A model generated the notes under the pieces. The model ran no database searches. It saw only the letters and a program-made list of their open reading frames with translations, and was not told the DNA's origin. Both the position numbers and the translations under genes were made by a program. From Cunninghamella blakesleeana (Eukaryota; Mucoromycota; Mucoromycetes; Mucorales; Cunninghamellaceae), in contig JAFCIZ010000004.1 in NCBI GenBank assembly GCA_017871115.1, positions 124,001 to 188,000 on the forward strand: a stretch of 64,000 bases of DNA, written 5' to 3'. This document shows positions 23,025 to 34,935 of the stretch, piece after piece (the first letter of the stretch is position 1; every line of letters begins with the position of its first letter).

Positions 23025-24133
23025 ATGGTAAGAATTCATCAATTTAGTAAATATATATCATTAGCATCTTAATGGATTAATTTTAAAATTTTACTAAATT
23101 TATTTACTTTTTCTTTTCTTCTTTATGTCCCTGCTCTATTTTTTTTTAATAGTCTGTAAGTAGAAGATAGTTAATATGACTACAGCTTAGTATTTTTTAT
23201 GAATCAACAAGAGTGCTAATCAATTTTATTTTTTGCTTCAATATTTTTATCATGTATTATTATCAATAGTATTTTTTGCCACATTTAACTAACGGTAATA
23301 TTATAAGATTTTTCATAAATAGAAAAATGGGTTTTGATAAAGAGAAAGAAAAGAAAAAACTAAGACTCTTATTATTATTTATTACTTATTATAAATAGGT
23401 TGGCAAGTAGATCAAGCCATTCTTTCTGAAGAAGATCGTGTTGTCGTTATTAGATTTGGTCATGATTGGGATCCTACTTGTATGAAAATGGATGAAATCT
23501 TGTATAGTATTGCTGAAAAAGTGAAAAATTTTGCCGTCATTTATTTGGTAAGAGAATATCAATATTACGCATATGTAAATAAAAGGTTTAATAGGATTAT
23601 TTATTCATCATTTTTATTTTTATTTTTATTATATATAAATATAGGTGGATATTACTGAAGTGCCTGATTTTAACAAAGTAAATATATATAATATATATAA
23701 GAAAAAGTATAATTTTAGTAGAAATATAGGAATAATTTATATAACTTTGATTCACCCATTTATTTACTTATTTTATTAATTTCGTATAATATAGATGTAT
23801 GAATTATATGACCCTTGTACAACAATGTTCTTCTTTAGAAATAAACATATCATGATTGATTTGGGTACTGGTAACAATAACAAAATCAATTGGGCTTTGG
23901 ATGATAAACAAGAAATGATAGATTTAGTAGAAGTAAGTTAAAAATAGTGTATACAAATATATGAAAAGGAGAGAAGATATTTGGATATATATATATATAA
24001 TGATATTAATTCAATCTCTTTTTCTTCACTATTCACTTTTCTGAATAATGATTAGACTGTCTATCGTGGAGCAAGAAAAGGTCGTGGTTTAGTAGTATCT
24101 TTGAAGGATTACTCAACAAAATACAAATATTAA
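23025..24133 (+). CDS. DIB1: U5 snRNP protein Dim1 (thioredoxin-like 4A, 15 kDa)
   Basis: Dim1 is an essential thioredoxin-fold component of the U4/U6.U5 tri-snRNP that must leave before spliceosome activation. Seven exons are predicted: 23025-23027 (ATG), 23153-23155 (TCT), 23270-23294, 23399-23547, 23645-23677, 23795-23932 and 24056-24133. Joined, they give exactly 142 residues, the standard Dim1 length, with near-perfect family sequence: a YFLPHLTNGWQVD start, SEEDRVVVIRFGHDWDPTCM, MYELYDPCT, FFFRNKHIMIDLGTGNNNK and a KDYSTKYKY end. The family start MSYxLPHL requires Ser after Met. The only way I find to supply it is the 3-base exon TCT between AG and GTAAG. The same arrangement is kept in the upstream copy. 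Introns are about 100-125 bases. Confidence 0.93.
23153..23155 (+). other. predicted 3-nucleotide microexon (Ser2 of Dim1)
   Basis: The context is TTTTTTTTAATAG, TCT, GTAAGTAG. It has a pyrimidine-rich acceptor on the left and a consensus donor on the right. It lies in phase between the ATG exon (donor GTAAGA at 23028) and the exon starting at 23270. The duplicate gene has the same AG-TCT-GTAAGTAG at 21877-21889. Skipping it would remove only Ser2 and keep the frame. Confidence 0.7.
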
Positions 24134-24253
24134 AAAGAAAAGGAATCATTACTTTACTCAATTTTGGTCAAAGATATATATATATATATCAATTTTTTTC
24201 CCCTCTTTTTTTATTACTAATATTTGGTAAATAAATACATACATATATAAAGA

Positions 24254-24288
<35 letters not shown>

Positions 24289-24670
24289 TAGGTTCAATCT
24301 GGTTATTATTTTTTTATTAATTATAATAATAATTATTTTATTTAAATTAAAAAAGGAACTAAACACACATATTTGTAAGAAAAAAAAAAGGTATTTCAAT
24401 CTGATTTAAAATGAAAAACGGTAAATAAAGGATTCAATAATAATAGTAAAATCATATGTAAAATGAATATTAATATAAGTGGAACAGTGCATTAAAAATA
24501 TATTAATTTTTTACACGGAATAATTTAAAAAAAAATAAGGAGAAAAAGGTAGAATAGTAAAATAATAAAATATAAAAAAATAAAACATTCAAATATATAT
24601 ATATACAATGATGGTAATGAGTAATAGGTAATGGTATTATTATTATTATTATTTTATAAGAATGGTGTAT

Positions 24671-25699
24671 TTAAGCTAATTTATCTTGTAATTTCAATTT
24701 TCGTAGCTGATCAACTTTGGATTCAATTTCGTCAATTGAAAACTTTGTTTTATTTAATTTCCACTCGTACCAAGTGACAATTTCTTCTGTGCGAGATGTT
24801 GGAACTTTAGGTATCACAATGTTACAATGATAATAATAAGTTCCATTCTTTTTATTATTATTATTATTATTATTGCTACTATTATCATAATGTTGATTTT
24901 TTTTTCCTTTTTCTTGTTTTTCTTCTTCTTCCTTTAATAATGATAATTCTGTTGATATTGTTGGTGATAAGATGGTTTGATCAAGATTTTGACCATTTTT
25001 ATTTGTCTCTATAGAATCATGATGATCATTTATAAAAGCAGGTTTTGGTGATGAAGGTGGTGACACCATAGAATGAAGGATAGGATGATCATTTTGACAG
25101 CTAGAATTAGTATTAGTAATAGTAGTAGTAGATAATGATGAAGTGGTTGTAAAAGGAGGTGACATGGGTGTTTCATTTTTAATAAAAGAAGATGGATTAT
25201 AATTTTCTTCTTCTATATTGTTTTTAACAATATCTTTTTCTTCTTCGTTTTCACCTTTGGTTTCTTTTGTTGTTGTTGGTATAGATGATTTTTCTTCCTT
25301 TTGATAATAATAATGGTGAAGATTAATATGAGAGGTATCTACAGGTAAACTTAAAGCTAAACGTATCCATTCATGACTTAAATATCTTTCTTTTAATCTT
25401 TTTGTTTGTATTTGAAGTTTAACTTTGGTAAGAGCACGACCAAACGTAGTAGTTGGTGTAGGTAATGTTGAATCTTGAAAAGAAGAAGTTTGTTGTTGTT
25501 GTTGTTGTCTAAGTAATTGTTGAGTTTTTAAGGCTGCAGCGGCTTTTGGAATAAGATCCGATAAAGAAGTACCTGACCTTTTTAAAGTGGTTTTGGTCGT
25601 TAAAGGTTCATCTTGTATTGATAAATGTGTAGATGGTATTTCTATAGTATTATTATTAATAGTTTGTTGTAATGGTTGATTCAAAACGCAAGCTTCCAT
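24671..25699 (-). CDS. hypothetical low-complexity protein
   Basis: A 342-residue single-exon protein I do not recognise. The N-terminal third has a Ser/Leu/Ala stretch (SGTSLSDLIPKAAAALK), a Gln run (residues about 64-70) and a basic helical block near residues 88-115 (KVKLQIQTKRLKERYLSHEW followed by IRLALSLP). This block and the C-terminal 50 residues (TSRTEEIVTWYEWKLNKTKF followed by an IDEIESKVDQLRKLKLQDKL helix) look like the folded or conserved parts. Between them lie acidic runs, Ser/Thr/Pro-rich and Asn-rich disordered segments. It has no signal peptide or membrane segment. The long open frame in a very AT-rich region, with biased composition only in the linkers, argues that it is real. 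It is convergent with the Dim1 gene, whose stop lies about 540 bases away. Confidence 0.7.
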   Translation of the reverse strand: MEACVLNQPLQQTINNNTIEIPSTHLSIQDEPLTTKTTLKRSGTSLSDLIPKAAAALKTQQLLRQQQQQQTSSFQDSTLPTPTTTFGRALTKVKLQIQTKRLKERYLSHEWIRLALSLPVDTSHINLHHYYYQKEEKSSIPTTTKETKGENEEEKDIVKNNIEEENYNPSSFIKNETPMSPPFTTTSSLSTTTITNTNSSCQNDHPILHSMVSPPSSPKPAFINDHHDSIETNKNGQNLDQTILSPTISTELSLLKEEEEKQEKGKKNQHYDNSSNNNNNNNKKNGTYYYHCNIVIPKVPTSRTEEIVTWYEWKLNKTKFSIDEIESKVDQLRKLKLQDKLA

Positions 25700-26169
25700 T
25701 TATTTTTATTTATATTTATGTAAATATATTAATATAAATATATATTGTTAAAAGAAGAAAATAAAGTTAGGAAAAGAAAAAGAGAAATAAAATCGGTAGG
25801 AAAAAAAATTAAATATTTTTAAAACTGAGTACGAAAGAAAAAAAAAAACTTTCCTTGTACATTACTCTTTTTTTTTTTGCATTATATATTTATATTTCAT
25901 ATAAATATATATAAAGGATAGATTATTATATTTTATTTTTATTAAATACAAAAAAAAAAAAAGTTGAAAGATATCAAAAACAATAAATAAATAAATAAAT
26001 AATAAATATTAATATATATATATAGTATAAAAAAATATGTACAATGAAAAAATAAAAAATAATAAAAATCAATTTTCTTGTAGAATGGTAATTTTATGTT
26101 GAAGTTCCTATTAATTAAAAAATACAATAAAATGATATTAATATGGGAAGTACATACACACACACAGAC

Positions 26170-26204
<35 letters not shown>

Positions 26205-26223
26205 TATCTATTTATATATTTAT

Positions 26224-29200
26224 TTATTTGTTTGTTTGTTTATTTACCTCTTCATTTAATAATTCGGTATCAGAAAGGAATTGTAATATATAATTATTAG
26301 GTTGGATAGTAGAAGTGCATGATAAATTCTGAGTAATTTTAAAAATAGCTTCACCCATCGTTCTAAATTTTTCCCAATGAACTGTTCCACTTGATGTAAT
26401 ATCTCTTTTTGTTTCTGCTAATATAACAAGATCTTGTCGATGTAACCAACTATTTTAAAATAATAATAAAACATTTTTAATGATGAATACACATTCTTTT
26501 TTTTTTCTTCTCAACATAAATATATATTACTTACAGATAAGGTAAACAAGGTTCGCTTTTTAATTTTTCTACATCTTGTCTATATAATAAATAATTTCTA
26601 TACAAATATATATATAAAAAAAAAAAAGAATAAATAACTGATAGGTCTTGAACAAAAAAAAACTTCCAATAAAGAATTATATATATATATGAATTGATGA
26701 GATGGATAACTTACTTATCAGGTTGCATTAGAGTTTCCAATTTTTTATAAATATCATGTTTTTCTTGATCTAAAGGGTGAGGATGGTCTTTAAATATAGT
26801 CATCAGATGTTCTAATCCTTTCATAATAGACATCAACGTATTATAATTGCGATGATAATGGTATAATTTATCTGCCAATACAATGAATTTTTCTAATAAA
26901 CCTACTCGCTGACATAAATGATTTTGTGATAATACCATAGTTTCTACCCATCTAGTAATAAATCGATCATGTGAGATAGAAATTAGCATAGCTTCTGACG
27001 CACCTTTCTCACCCCATAAATGACGAATAAAATCTCTTGGCTAAAATAAAAAATAAAAAATAAAAAATGTTTGTGAGTATTGTGAATAAAGAGAACTATA
27101 TACATAAACTTTTGCACTTTTCACTTATGTTTCTTTTTTTTTAGAAATATAATATATTACCGTTAATTTTTTAAATAAGACAATTTCTATCCAAGTAAGC
27201 TGTTCCGCTATCAAATCAATTGATAAACTCATTAGCATGGCATATCGCAAATTAGAAGAATGACGAACTGATGGGTGAAATATAGCTGACTTTCTATGCT
27301 GTTGTTGCCGACGGCTTGTTTTGCTATTACTATTCATTTTTTTAAGAGAAGGAGACGAAAAAGAAGGGCGTATTGAATCCAACATGGATAATCCACCACC
27401 AAATAAAATAGGATCATCTTCATAATGAACTTTGGATTGTCTTGAATTTCGTTTCATAAAGGACATAAAGGATAAGATACTATCACTATTATAAATCATA
27501 TCATCCGAATCTCTACTCTTTTTTTTCTTCTTTTTCGTTATCATATTGTTTGATTCATGGATGGAAGAAGAAAAGGATGAGGAAGAAGAGCAAGGAGATG
27601 TTGACGTTAACAATGAGCCTTTATTATTACTATTACTATTATCATTCTGGCTACCCTCTTCTTTTAATTCTATAGTATGCGCTGATGGTGAAGAGAGAGA
27701 GGCAGCGGTATTGGTAGTTGGTGCCAACATTTTATTTAATTCATTAATCCAACTAGGTGAAGGAGATTTATTTGGAGAAGAAGATGTTGAAGTGGTGGTG
27801 GAGGAGGAGAATGAGGAGGAAGATAAAAAGGAATTAGACGACAATGGTCGATCATGATGTTGGCTATTTAATTTATGACTCAAATTAAGATAGGAGGAAG
27901 TTTCGGAATCAAAATAAATATCATATATATTACTTTCACTTTGTTCTTGGTCGTCGTCTGTTAATCCCCATAAGGCATCTGGATCATCAATAGGTAAAGG
28001 CCTGGTAATTAAGGGGTGTAATATTTGATATATATTTTGTAAATCGGGTATATGGCTTAGACGTTGAAGAAATCTTGCCAAGGTTTTATAGGTAGTTCCA
28101 TAATAAACATCCGACCAATATTGTGATAACCAAAGGCATAAAATAGTACGTATTCTATATTTTATTGATTAAATATGTATACATGTATACATATATATAT
28201 ATATATATATATGTTTGAATATTAATTATTATTACTTGTTACTATTTTTATTATTATATAATTTATTCATTTGATTTTATGAATATATTTATTATTGATT
28301 TTACCTTTCTTGATTTCTAGTTGGTTGATTTGGTGCATTTAAATCCTGTTCAAATCTAAATATAACTGTTAGTTATTATATCCCTTTAAAGTATATGCAT
28401 TTGTTTATGTTATATATATAATTATTTAAAGATGGTACCTTTCCATTAAGGATAATAATAATTGATAAGGTGACATGAATTTACGATAAAAAGTTAAAAA
28501 GATCAACATGGACGTTTCTATAAAATGAATAAATATATTTATGATGAATAAAACGCGTTAAATTAATACATGTTATTATTTTTCGATTTCTCCTTTCTTA
28601 CCATGATCATGATAATCCCATAATAAAAGTTTATTTATAATTGCATCTACAGTAACGCCACTATTGTCAATAGATATAAATAAAAAAGTAAAAATAAAAA
28701 GTTTAAATAAATAAATTGACAACCAGTATATTTATTTTTATAATCGGATCTACCTTGGTGGCGATAAAACCTCGTGGTCCAATGCAGCAGCAGATTGACA
28801 AGTATTAAAGTTGGAATGATGTTGATTTTGTACCAATGGTGATTGAATGGGAGATAAAGGAGGTGTCGGCATATTATGCGTTTCATGATGGAAATCCGTT
28901 GTGTCACCTTGGGTGGAAAGTGTTAATAAATCAAAACGTTGCTTGGATCTAGGGATTTTTGTATTCAAGTTATTATTATTGTATGATTTCTGTAGTTGTT
29001 GTTGAGGTTTTACGGATTTTTCATGATATTGAAGATAGTGTTGCTGTTGATTAGTGTTATATAAATAAATAGTTGAATGACGACTTTGTTTCTTTTTTAG
29101 TTGCTGTTGCTTCTGTTTTTGCTGACGATGATATTGATGCATAGGTGGAGGACAAGAGATGGGTCTACGAAGTTGATATTGATGCTTTTGTTTTTCTGAT

Positions 29201-29468
29201 TGAATTATTTTTTGAGCCAAAGCTGTGTATACATTTTGCATTTGTGCCGCACCTTGAGGTGTATAAACATCGATCAATAGCAATTGTACACCAAACAACG
29301 TTGCTAACTTTCTTCCTAATTCTGGATCCGTTTGATGATTTCCTTTTAAATCTGTTAACAATCCTACTAAAAAAATTGGTACTTTTAAAGTAACGAATGC
29401 ATCTATATAAAATAAATAAAAATATAATATTAAGAAAGTAAAAAATTAAAAAAATATTCTCACTATAA

Positions 29469-29507
<39 letters not shown>

Positions 29508-30026
29508 TTTTTGTTTAATAAATTACTTAATAAGTCTGGTAAACAATCCATTGAATCGCGATTACTAGCATCATAGCAAACAACACCTCCACCAAAATGT
29601 GAATATTCCTATATATTATTAAAAAAAAATAAAAGTTTCTGTTTAATGTGTTTCTATTTCCAGTCATATTTTATCCTGCTTATTTTTTTTTTTCTGATTT
29701 TATTTTATTTAAATGTGAGTATATGTCCTAAATTATTGGCTTATCTCCTTTCCCTCCCTTTTTTTTTTTTTCTTTTTCTTTTTTCATCCACACGCACATC
29801 TATAACCCCTTAATCTTTTTTAGCTGATATTTAAAATAAAATAAAAAGTATTACTTACACTTCGTATCTCGGGAGGGTGTTTACTTAGATCAATCATGGT
29901 TTTATCGTCCAGTTTAATCATATGTAAATTATATGCTGTATCATTAATATCAAGTTGAGAACAATAAGTTTGGCCATCTATATAAATGAATAATAATGAT
30001 AAATACATACGTGTATAAAAACAACA

Positions 30027-30065
<39 letters not shown>

Positions 30066-30486
30066 ATAATTACACTAATATATTACCTTTGTATTTTGAT
30101 GGTATAAGGCGTACGTCTTTAAATCCTAAACGAATAGCTGCTGATTTAGCTACTTGAGATGCACTAACGATAGATATTTCTATAGTCTTTTTACTTTTAT
30201 CATTATTATTCTCAGGTTGACAAATACTAGTGTTTGAATCTACTTGTTCTTCTTCTTCAGATAAACTTGGTGAAGGTGGCGTTTTTATAGACAAAGGAGT
30301 AAGTGGTGGAGTCAAATTGTTATAAGGCTGTGTTTTATAAGTAGCGTTGGTAGTAGTAATGGTAGTAGTAGGTTTATTAGTATTTAAGATAGGCAAAGAC
30401 GTTTTGGTTGTTAAAGGTATTGATTTAGAAGGTTTATTTTTTAATGGTTTATTAAATACAAAGGATAATCGTTCTGATATCCACAT
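26224..30486 (-). CDS. Ras guanine nucleotide exchange factor with N-terminal Ras-like pseudo-GTPase domain
   Basis: Eleven exons (30486-30087, 29977-29859, 29608-29527, 29402-28754, 28660-28602, 28517-28439, 28355-28305, 28154-27161, 27040-26715, 26597-26535, 26449-26224) join in phase to 1015 residues. The C-terminal half is a RasGEF: the RasGEF_N helix set starts at GVTVDAIINKLLLWDYHDH (about residue 217) with TFYRKFMSPYQLLLSLME. The catalytic CDC25 domain begins at LSIDLIAEQLTWIEIVLFKK and contains FIRHLWGEKGAS, a WVETMVL block and NYNTLMSIMKGLEH (helical hairpin region). It would load GTP onto a Ras-family protein at membranes. The N-terminal 120-240 region resembles a small GTPase but is degraded: P-loop-like SASQVAKSA, VVCYDASNRDSM, and VGLLTDLKG where NKxD is expected. 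Long Ser/Asn/Gln-rich linkers lie at about 240-320 and 430-600. Confidence 0.88.
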
Positions 30487-31890
30487 ATTAAATATTTATT
30501 TATTTTTTTATGAAACTTTAAAAAAGAAGAGAAAAGGAAAAGAGAGAGAGAGAGAGAAAAAATATGAAAGCATAATAAAAAGGATAATATAATGTTTTTT
30601 TTAAAAAAAGGAGAAAGGAGAGAAAGGCACACATAGAGAAAAATGCGGTGGTCAAAAAAATTTGAAAACAATTTTTTGCATATATAAAGCGGAACTGAGC
30701 CAAAAAAAGGATTGGCGGAAGTTTTTTCCCTTAACTATTAAAACAAAATGAATTGCTATATACGCAGTTTTGTATATATACACATACAAGTAACGCACAG
30801 TTGATGATTTTTGTAATAATATAAAGTAAAGCCAGCCGATGTTTTTCTTTTTAAAAATGTACGTATTTTATCAATATAGTTGGGTTAAAATGAATTTTCT
30901 TGGAGAAAATATCAAAAAAGATGTAATCAACCATCATACTTGTTTTATTTACAAGAAGTATATTTTATTTCTAAACTCAATTTCATGATATCCAAGTATT
31001 GAAAATATAAATTTATCTTAAAATTATATTTTATTTTATTTTTAAAAAAAAAAAGAAAGGTTCTTTAGAAATGAATGTTTCAAATATTGCCTTAGTCTAG
31101 TACTTGCCTTTGAATTGGTAAAAAAAAAAAATATCTAGTAAAATTCAATACAAATAATAATAATAACAATAACAATAACAATAATAAAAATTACTTCAAG
31201 TAAATGATCCGTATTCAATTAGCTGTTAAATCTTTACCCGTGTACCGATAAATAATACAAACTGAGATAACAATGGCTGTTATTAGACAGTTACTTTTTA
31301 AAATAATAATTACAATGTATTTAGTCTAGTTTTTTTATTTTGTTCTTTTTAAATAAAACTTTATTCATTAAAGATATATAGATTGATGTCATGTTTTCCT
31401 TTTTTTTTTAAAGAAAATAGATTATAATTTTTTTTGATGTCACACAAATAACTCTATACGTAATAACTTAAACATGCTATATTTTCTTAATATAGGAAAA
31501 ATAGACCATTTTTTAAAAAAAAAAATCTAGATAGAAAGATAGATGATCACACAAAGATATATTATTTCATTATTATTATTTTTATTGTTTTCTAATTTTA
31601 AAAATAATAATAAAAAAGTCCTACAAAAAAATGATGAAAAAAATGAATTAAATATAAATAAAAAGAAAAAGAATAAAAAAAATTTATATATATATAAATA
31701 ATAAAAAGAGAAGGAAGAAAAAAAGAAAAATGTGAAAAGGGAATCAATAATAAAATACAGAAAAAAAAAAAAATATAATGATAAAATGTTTTAATATATA
31801 TGTTGGTTGGAAAGGGGTCTTAGAGGAAAAAAAAGGTGAAACAAAAAAAAAAAAAATGCCATGATAAATAGATTATGATATTAAATGATT
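30487..31890. other. intergenic region between RasGEF and transporter
   Basis: It lies 5' of the RasGEF and 3' of the transporter. Two TGATGTCA octamers are at 31384-31391 and 31435-31442. (GA)n is at about 30541-30557. No gene is seen. Confidence 0.5.
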
Positions 31891-33269
31891 CTAATTTTTT
31901 TCGGATTTCTTTTCAGAAGGTAATTCAGAATTGGAAGTAGGTCGAGTGGTAGGCAAAATAGCGTTGGCTTTTGCCTTTTCAGATAATTCCACATTTCTAG
32001 GTAAATTAATTAAAAAAGATAATTAAAGAACAGCCGATCAATATATATTTATATATTTAAAACATCCTAAGTATTTTTTTTTTTTTAAATAACTTACCCA
32101 TACCAAGCACCACCAACCAAAGTTAATAAAATACCGAAAGCATTGGTCATGTTGATGTTGACTTTAAAGATAATGACAGCAAGGATAATGGATAAAACTT
32201 GTTTGACATTACCTAATTAATTAAAAATGATAAAAAAGGGTAAAAAAAATTACACAAAATTAATAAAAATATGAAATTTACCAAAAAAAGTATAATATCA
32301 TACGTTTCTCGGTCATCTATTTTATTATTTATTTTCCCGGTTTTTCATTCATCTATTATTTACCTGCAACGGTCATAGTTAAAGCACTAGTTTTTTTATT
32401 AGCTGTAAAACTAACAATGTTTAAAGCAAAGGCCAAGATCCCGTTAATTAATAATCCAGTAGCAAGGTTGAAAGTCATGTTGGTAGATGAAAATTCACGA
32501 ACTCTTTCCAATTCCCCAGTAGCATAGGCGTAAAATACACATTGAATAAAAGCTAAAGGTGACATACGAAGTAATAAATCCAATGGGTGAAGTTTTAATC
32601 GTCCTACTTGGACACGATTGGTAACAATGGTTTTAACTGCTGCAAGGATAGTGCCTAATACTGTTAATAAAAATCCAATCACTGTATAGTCAAATTCACC
32701 AATAGTTGCAAATCCTACGCCAAGAACAACCTTCATTTAAAAAAAGATGGAAATAGAAAAAAAATAATTTAATTTAATTTAATAAATAAATTAATAAAAT
32801 AAACCTCAAGAGATACGAAGAAAAACAAACCAAAAAATACTTACAGGACATAAAGAAAGATAAATCATACGAGAATAACTCTTTTGAAGAAAAGCAATAG
32901 ATATAATAACTGTGAAGACCGGAGTCATAGAACGAACAACTTGGTGGAACTATTAATCATAAAAGTAATGAGTTTAGATGTATAATGTTTAAAAATAAAA
33001 AGGATAAAGTAACTTACAGCAACATTTACAAGATTCCTATATAAAAGAATAATAATGACAATAGTATATAAATAAATAAATAATTAATTTACGAATTCCT
33101 TATTTCAATAATGATCACAACAACTTTCTCTCTCTCTCTCCTATTATATATGTTTTTTATTTTTAAAACCCATCCCCTTTTTCTTTTTTATTTTCCCTTT
33201 TATATAATTAATAAAAAGTGAAATAGTGAAAAGTTGCATAATGATATACATTTATATATTTATATATTT

Positions 33270-33304
<35 letters not shown>

Positions 33305-33760
33305 TAAAAATATATAAATGTATAATCAAAACAAACTATTTCTTTTTTAGTTGATCCAAAAATAACTTTTTGTAAATAAATCAAGCCAATCATAAAAGCA
33401 TGACCACAATATTTTTTTTTTTAAAGCCTTTTTTTTTCCCTCTCTTCTATAATGTTTTAAGTTCGATAGATAGACTTACAAAGAGACATTACTAATAGCA
33501 ATATTGATAGTATATAATACAGAAAACATTAACATAACCATGTTTTCATTATCGTTAAGCTTTGCAGGAGTAAATACACCAAGAGCATATAAAATATAAC
33601 AACCAACGGATCCACATAAAGTATGTATAGCAGTAAGACTCCAAGGATATCTGAAATCTAACAAGATCACTTTGTTATAGAGGGTTAAGGAAAGATTGAG
33701 AACAAAGTAAGCACCTAGCCACATATATCCTGAAGTTATAGTTTTTTGGTTGGCTGACAT
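31891..33760 (-). CDS. triose-phosphate transporter family (TPT/DMT) membrane protein
   Basis: A predicted nucleotide-sugar or sugar-phosphate antiporter of the drug/metabolite transporter superfamily, probably in Golgi or ER membranes. Six exons (33760-33480, 33036-33018, 32949-32845, 32730-32364, 32212-32098, 31996-31891) join in phase to 330 residues. About ten hydrophobic segments are visible. TPT landmarks are WLGAYFVLNLSLTLYNKVIL near the N-terminus, AISNVSLNLVNVAVPFHQVV, VRSMTPVFTVIIS, the LKTILTNR-like block (AAVKTIVTNRVQ), LHPLDLLLRMSPLAFIQC, and the ANKKTSALTMTVAGNVKQVL block followed by NAFGILLTLVGGAWYG. The charged tail (SEKKSEKN) faces the cytosol in related proteins. Exon 2 is only 19 bases. 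The exact substrate cannot be read from the sequence. Confidence 0.9.
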
Positions 33761-34326
33761 GATGAGAATAGGATATGTAATATAAGGAGGAGAGGGAAAA
33801 AAAAAATTAAATTTATATAGTTATCTATTGTTTCAATAAGTTATAAATATATATACATAAATATATATATATATTTATACAAGTTATATAAGGACAATTA
33901 TAAAATAAAAAATATCCAAAGTGAAAAGGAAAGGAGAAAAAAATGGAAAAGATATGGAATAGATAGAAAAAAAAAAAAGAGAGACGAAAGAAAGAAGGGA
34001 AAAAGAAAGAAAAAAAAAATTAGATATTTTTATTTTTTTAAAAAAATACAATTCATACCCAATCATGAAAAGGAAATTTCAACGTCCGCCATATATTATC
34101 ATTATTAACACACTATTTTAACACAAAATCATCCAAACCTTCCTTACGAGTTTAGTACGAAAAAAATAAATAATAATAATAAAACTAAGAGAGACCACTT
34201 GATATAAAATGATAATTAATTCATTATATTTTTTTTTTATTTAAGGAATTTATAAACAAATCTAGTTAAAGAGATTAAGAATAAAAAATGATAAAGGATG
34301 ATTGATTTATTATTAATAATTTATAT

Positions 34327-34935
34327 TTAATGATCACCACCTTCAGCGGCATGACCAGCCTTTGAAGAAAGATAAGCATGTCTAGATTTGGCGGAAGTGT
34401 AGATAAAGTAACCTAAAGCAAAAGCAGTACCAACATAAGGGACTTGAGACATAACACGACGAGAAGTGTTGAAAATAGCATTATGTACTACACCAGCAAA
34501 AGGACGTTGTTCAAAGGGTGAAAGCATGTAAGTAACAATACCCTATATTAATAAAAAAAAATACAAGTATATTAAATAATCTGCTTTATATATATGTATA
34601 TCCATATTATCCTTCGTTTTGTTCTTATCTATAATTCTTCATTATTGTTCTTTTATATATAGACATCATTGGTTTTCTTTTTTTTTATTATTATTATTCT
34701 ATTTATTCAATTTAGTCATATATCTTGTATTTCTTTTCTTTCTTTCTTTCTTTCTTTCTTTCTTTTAATTATTATTGAACATACACGTTGTGTAGGTCCA
34801 CCCATATGACCCCACCTATATATTATAATAAAAAAAAATAAATAAAATAAATTAAATCTTCATGATGTTTTTTAAAATAATATTCTTTTTATTTAATTAC
34901 CATCCCATATAAGTCTTTCCAGGAGCACCACCCAT
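34327..34935 (-). CDS. QCR8: cytochrome b-c1 complex subunit 8 (QCR8)
   Basis: A small single-pass inner-membrane subunit of mitochondrial complex III, next to cytochrome b. Three exons (34935-34901, 34815-34785, 34542-34327) join to 93 residues, the normal length. Family features: a Gly-rich N-terminus with MGWWGHMGGPTQRGIVTY, the LSPFEQRPFAG motif, one transmembrane helix (VGTAFALGYFIYTSA) and a short charged C-terminus with a His/Gly end. The first two exons are only 35 and 31 bases. A TGATGTCA octamer lies about 210 bases upstream, as also found before QCR7, which encodes a partner subunit about 31 kb away. Confidence 0.95.

Noticed and set aside
27546..27857. Plus-strand acidic open frame of 103 codons
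   Set aside because: Antisense to the Ser-rich linker of the RasGEF gene; no independent support.
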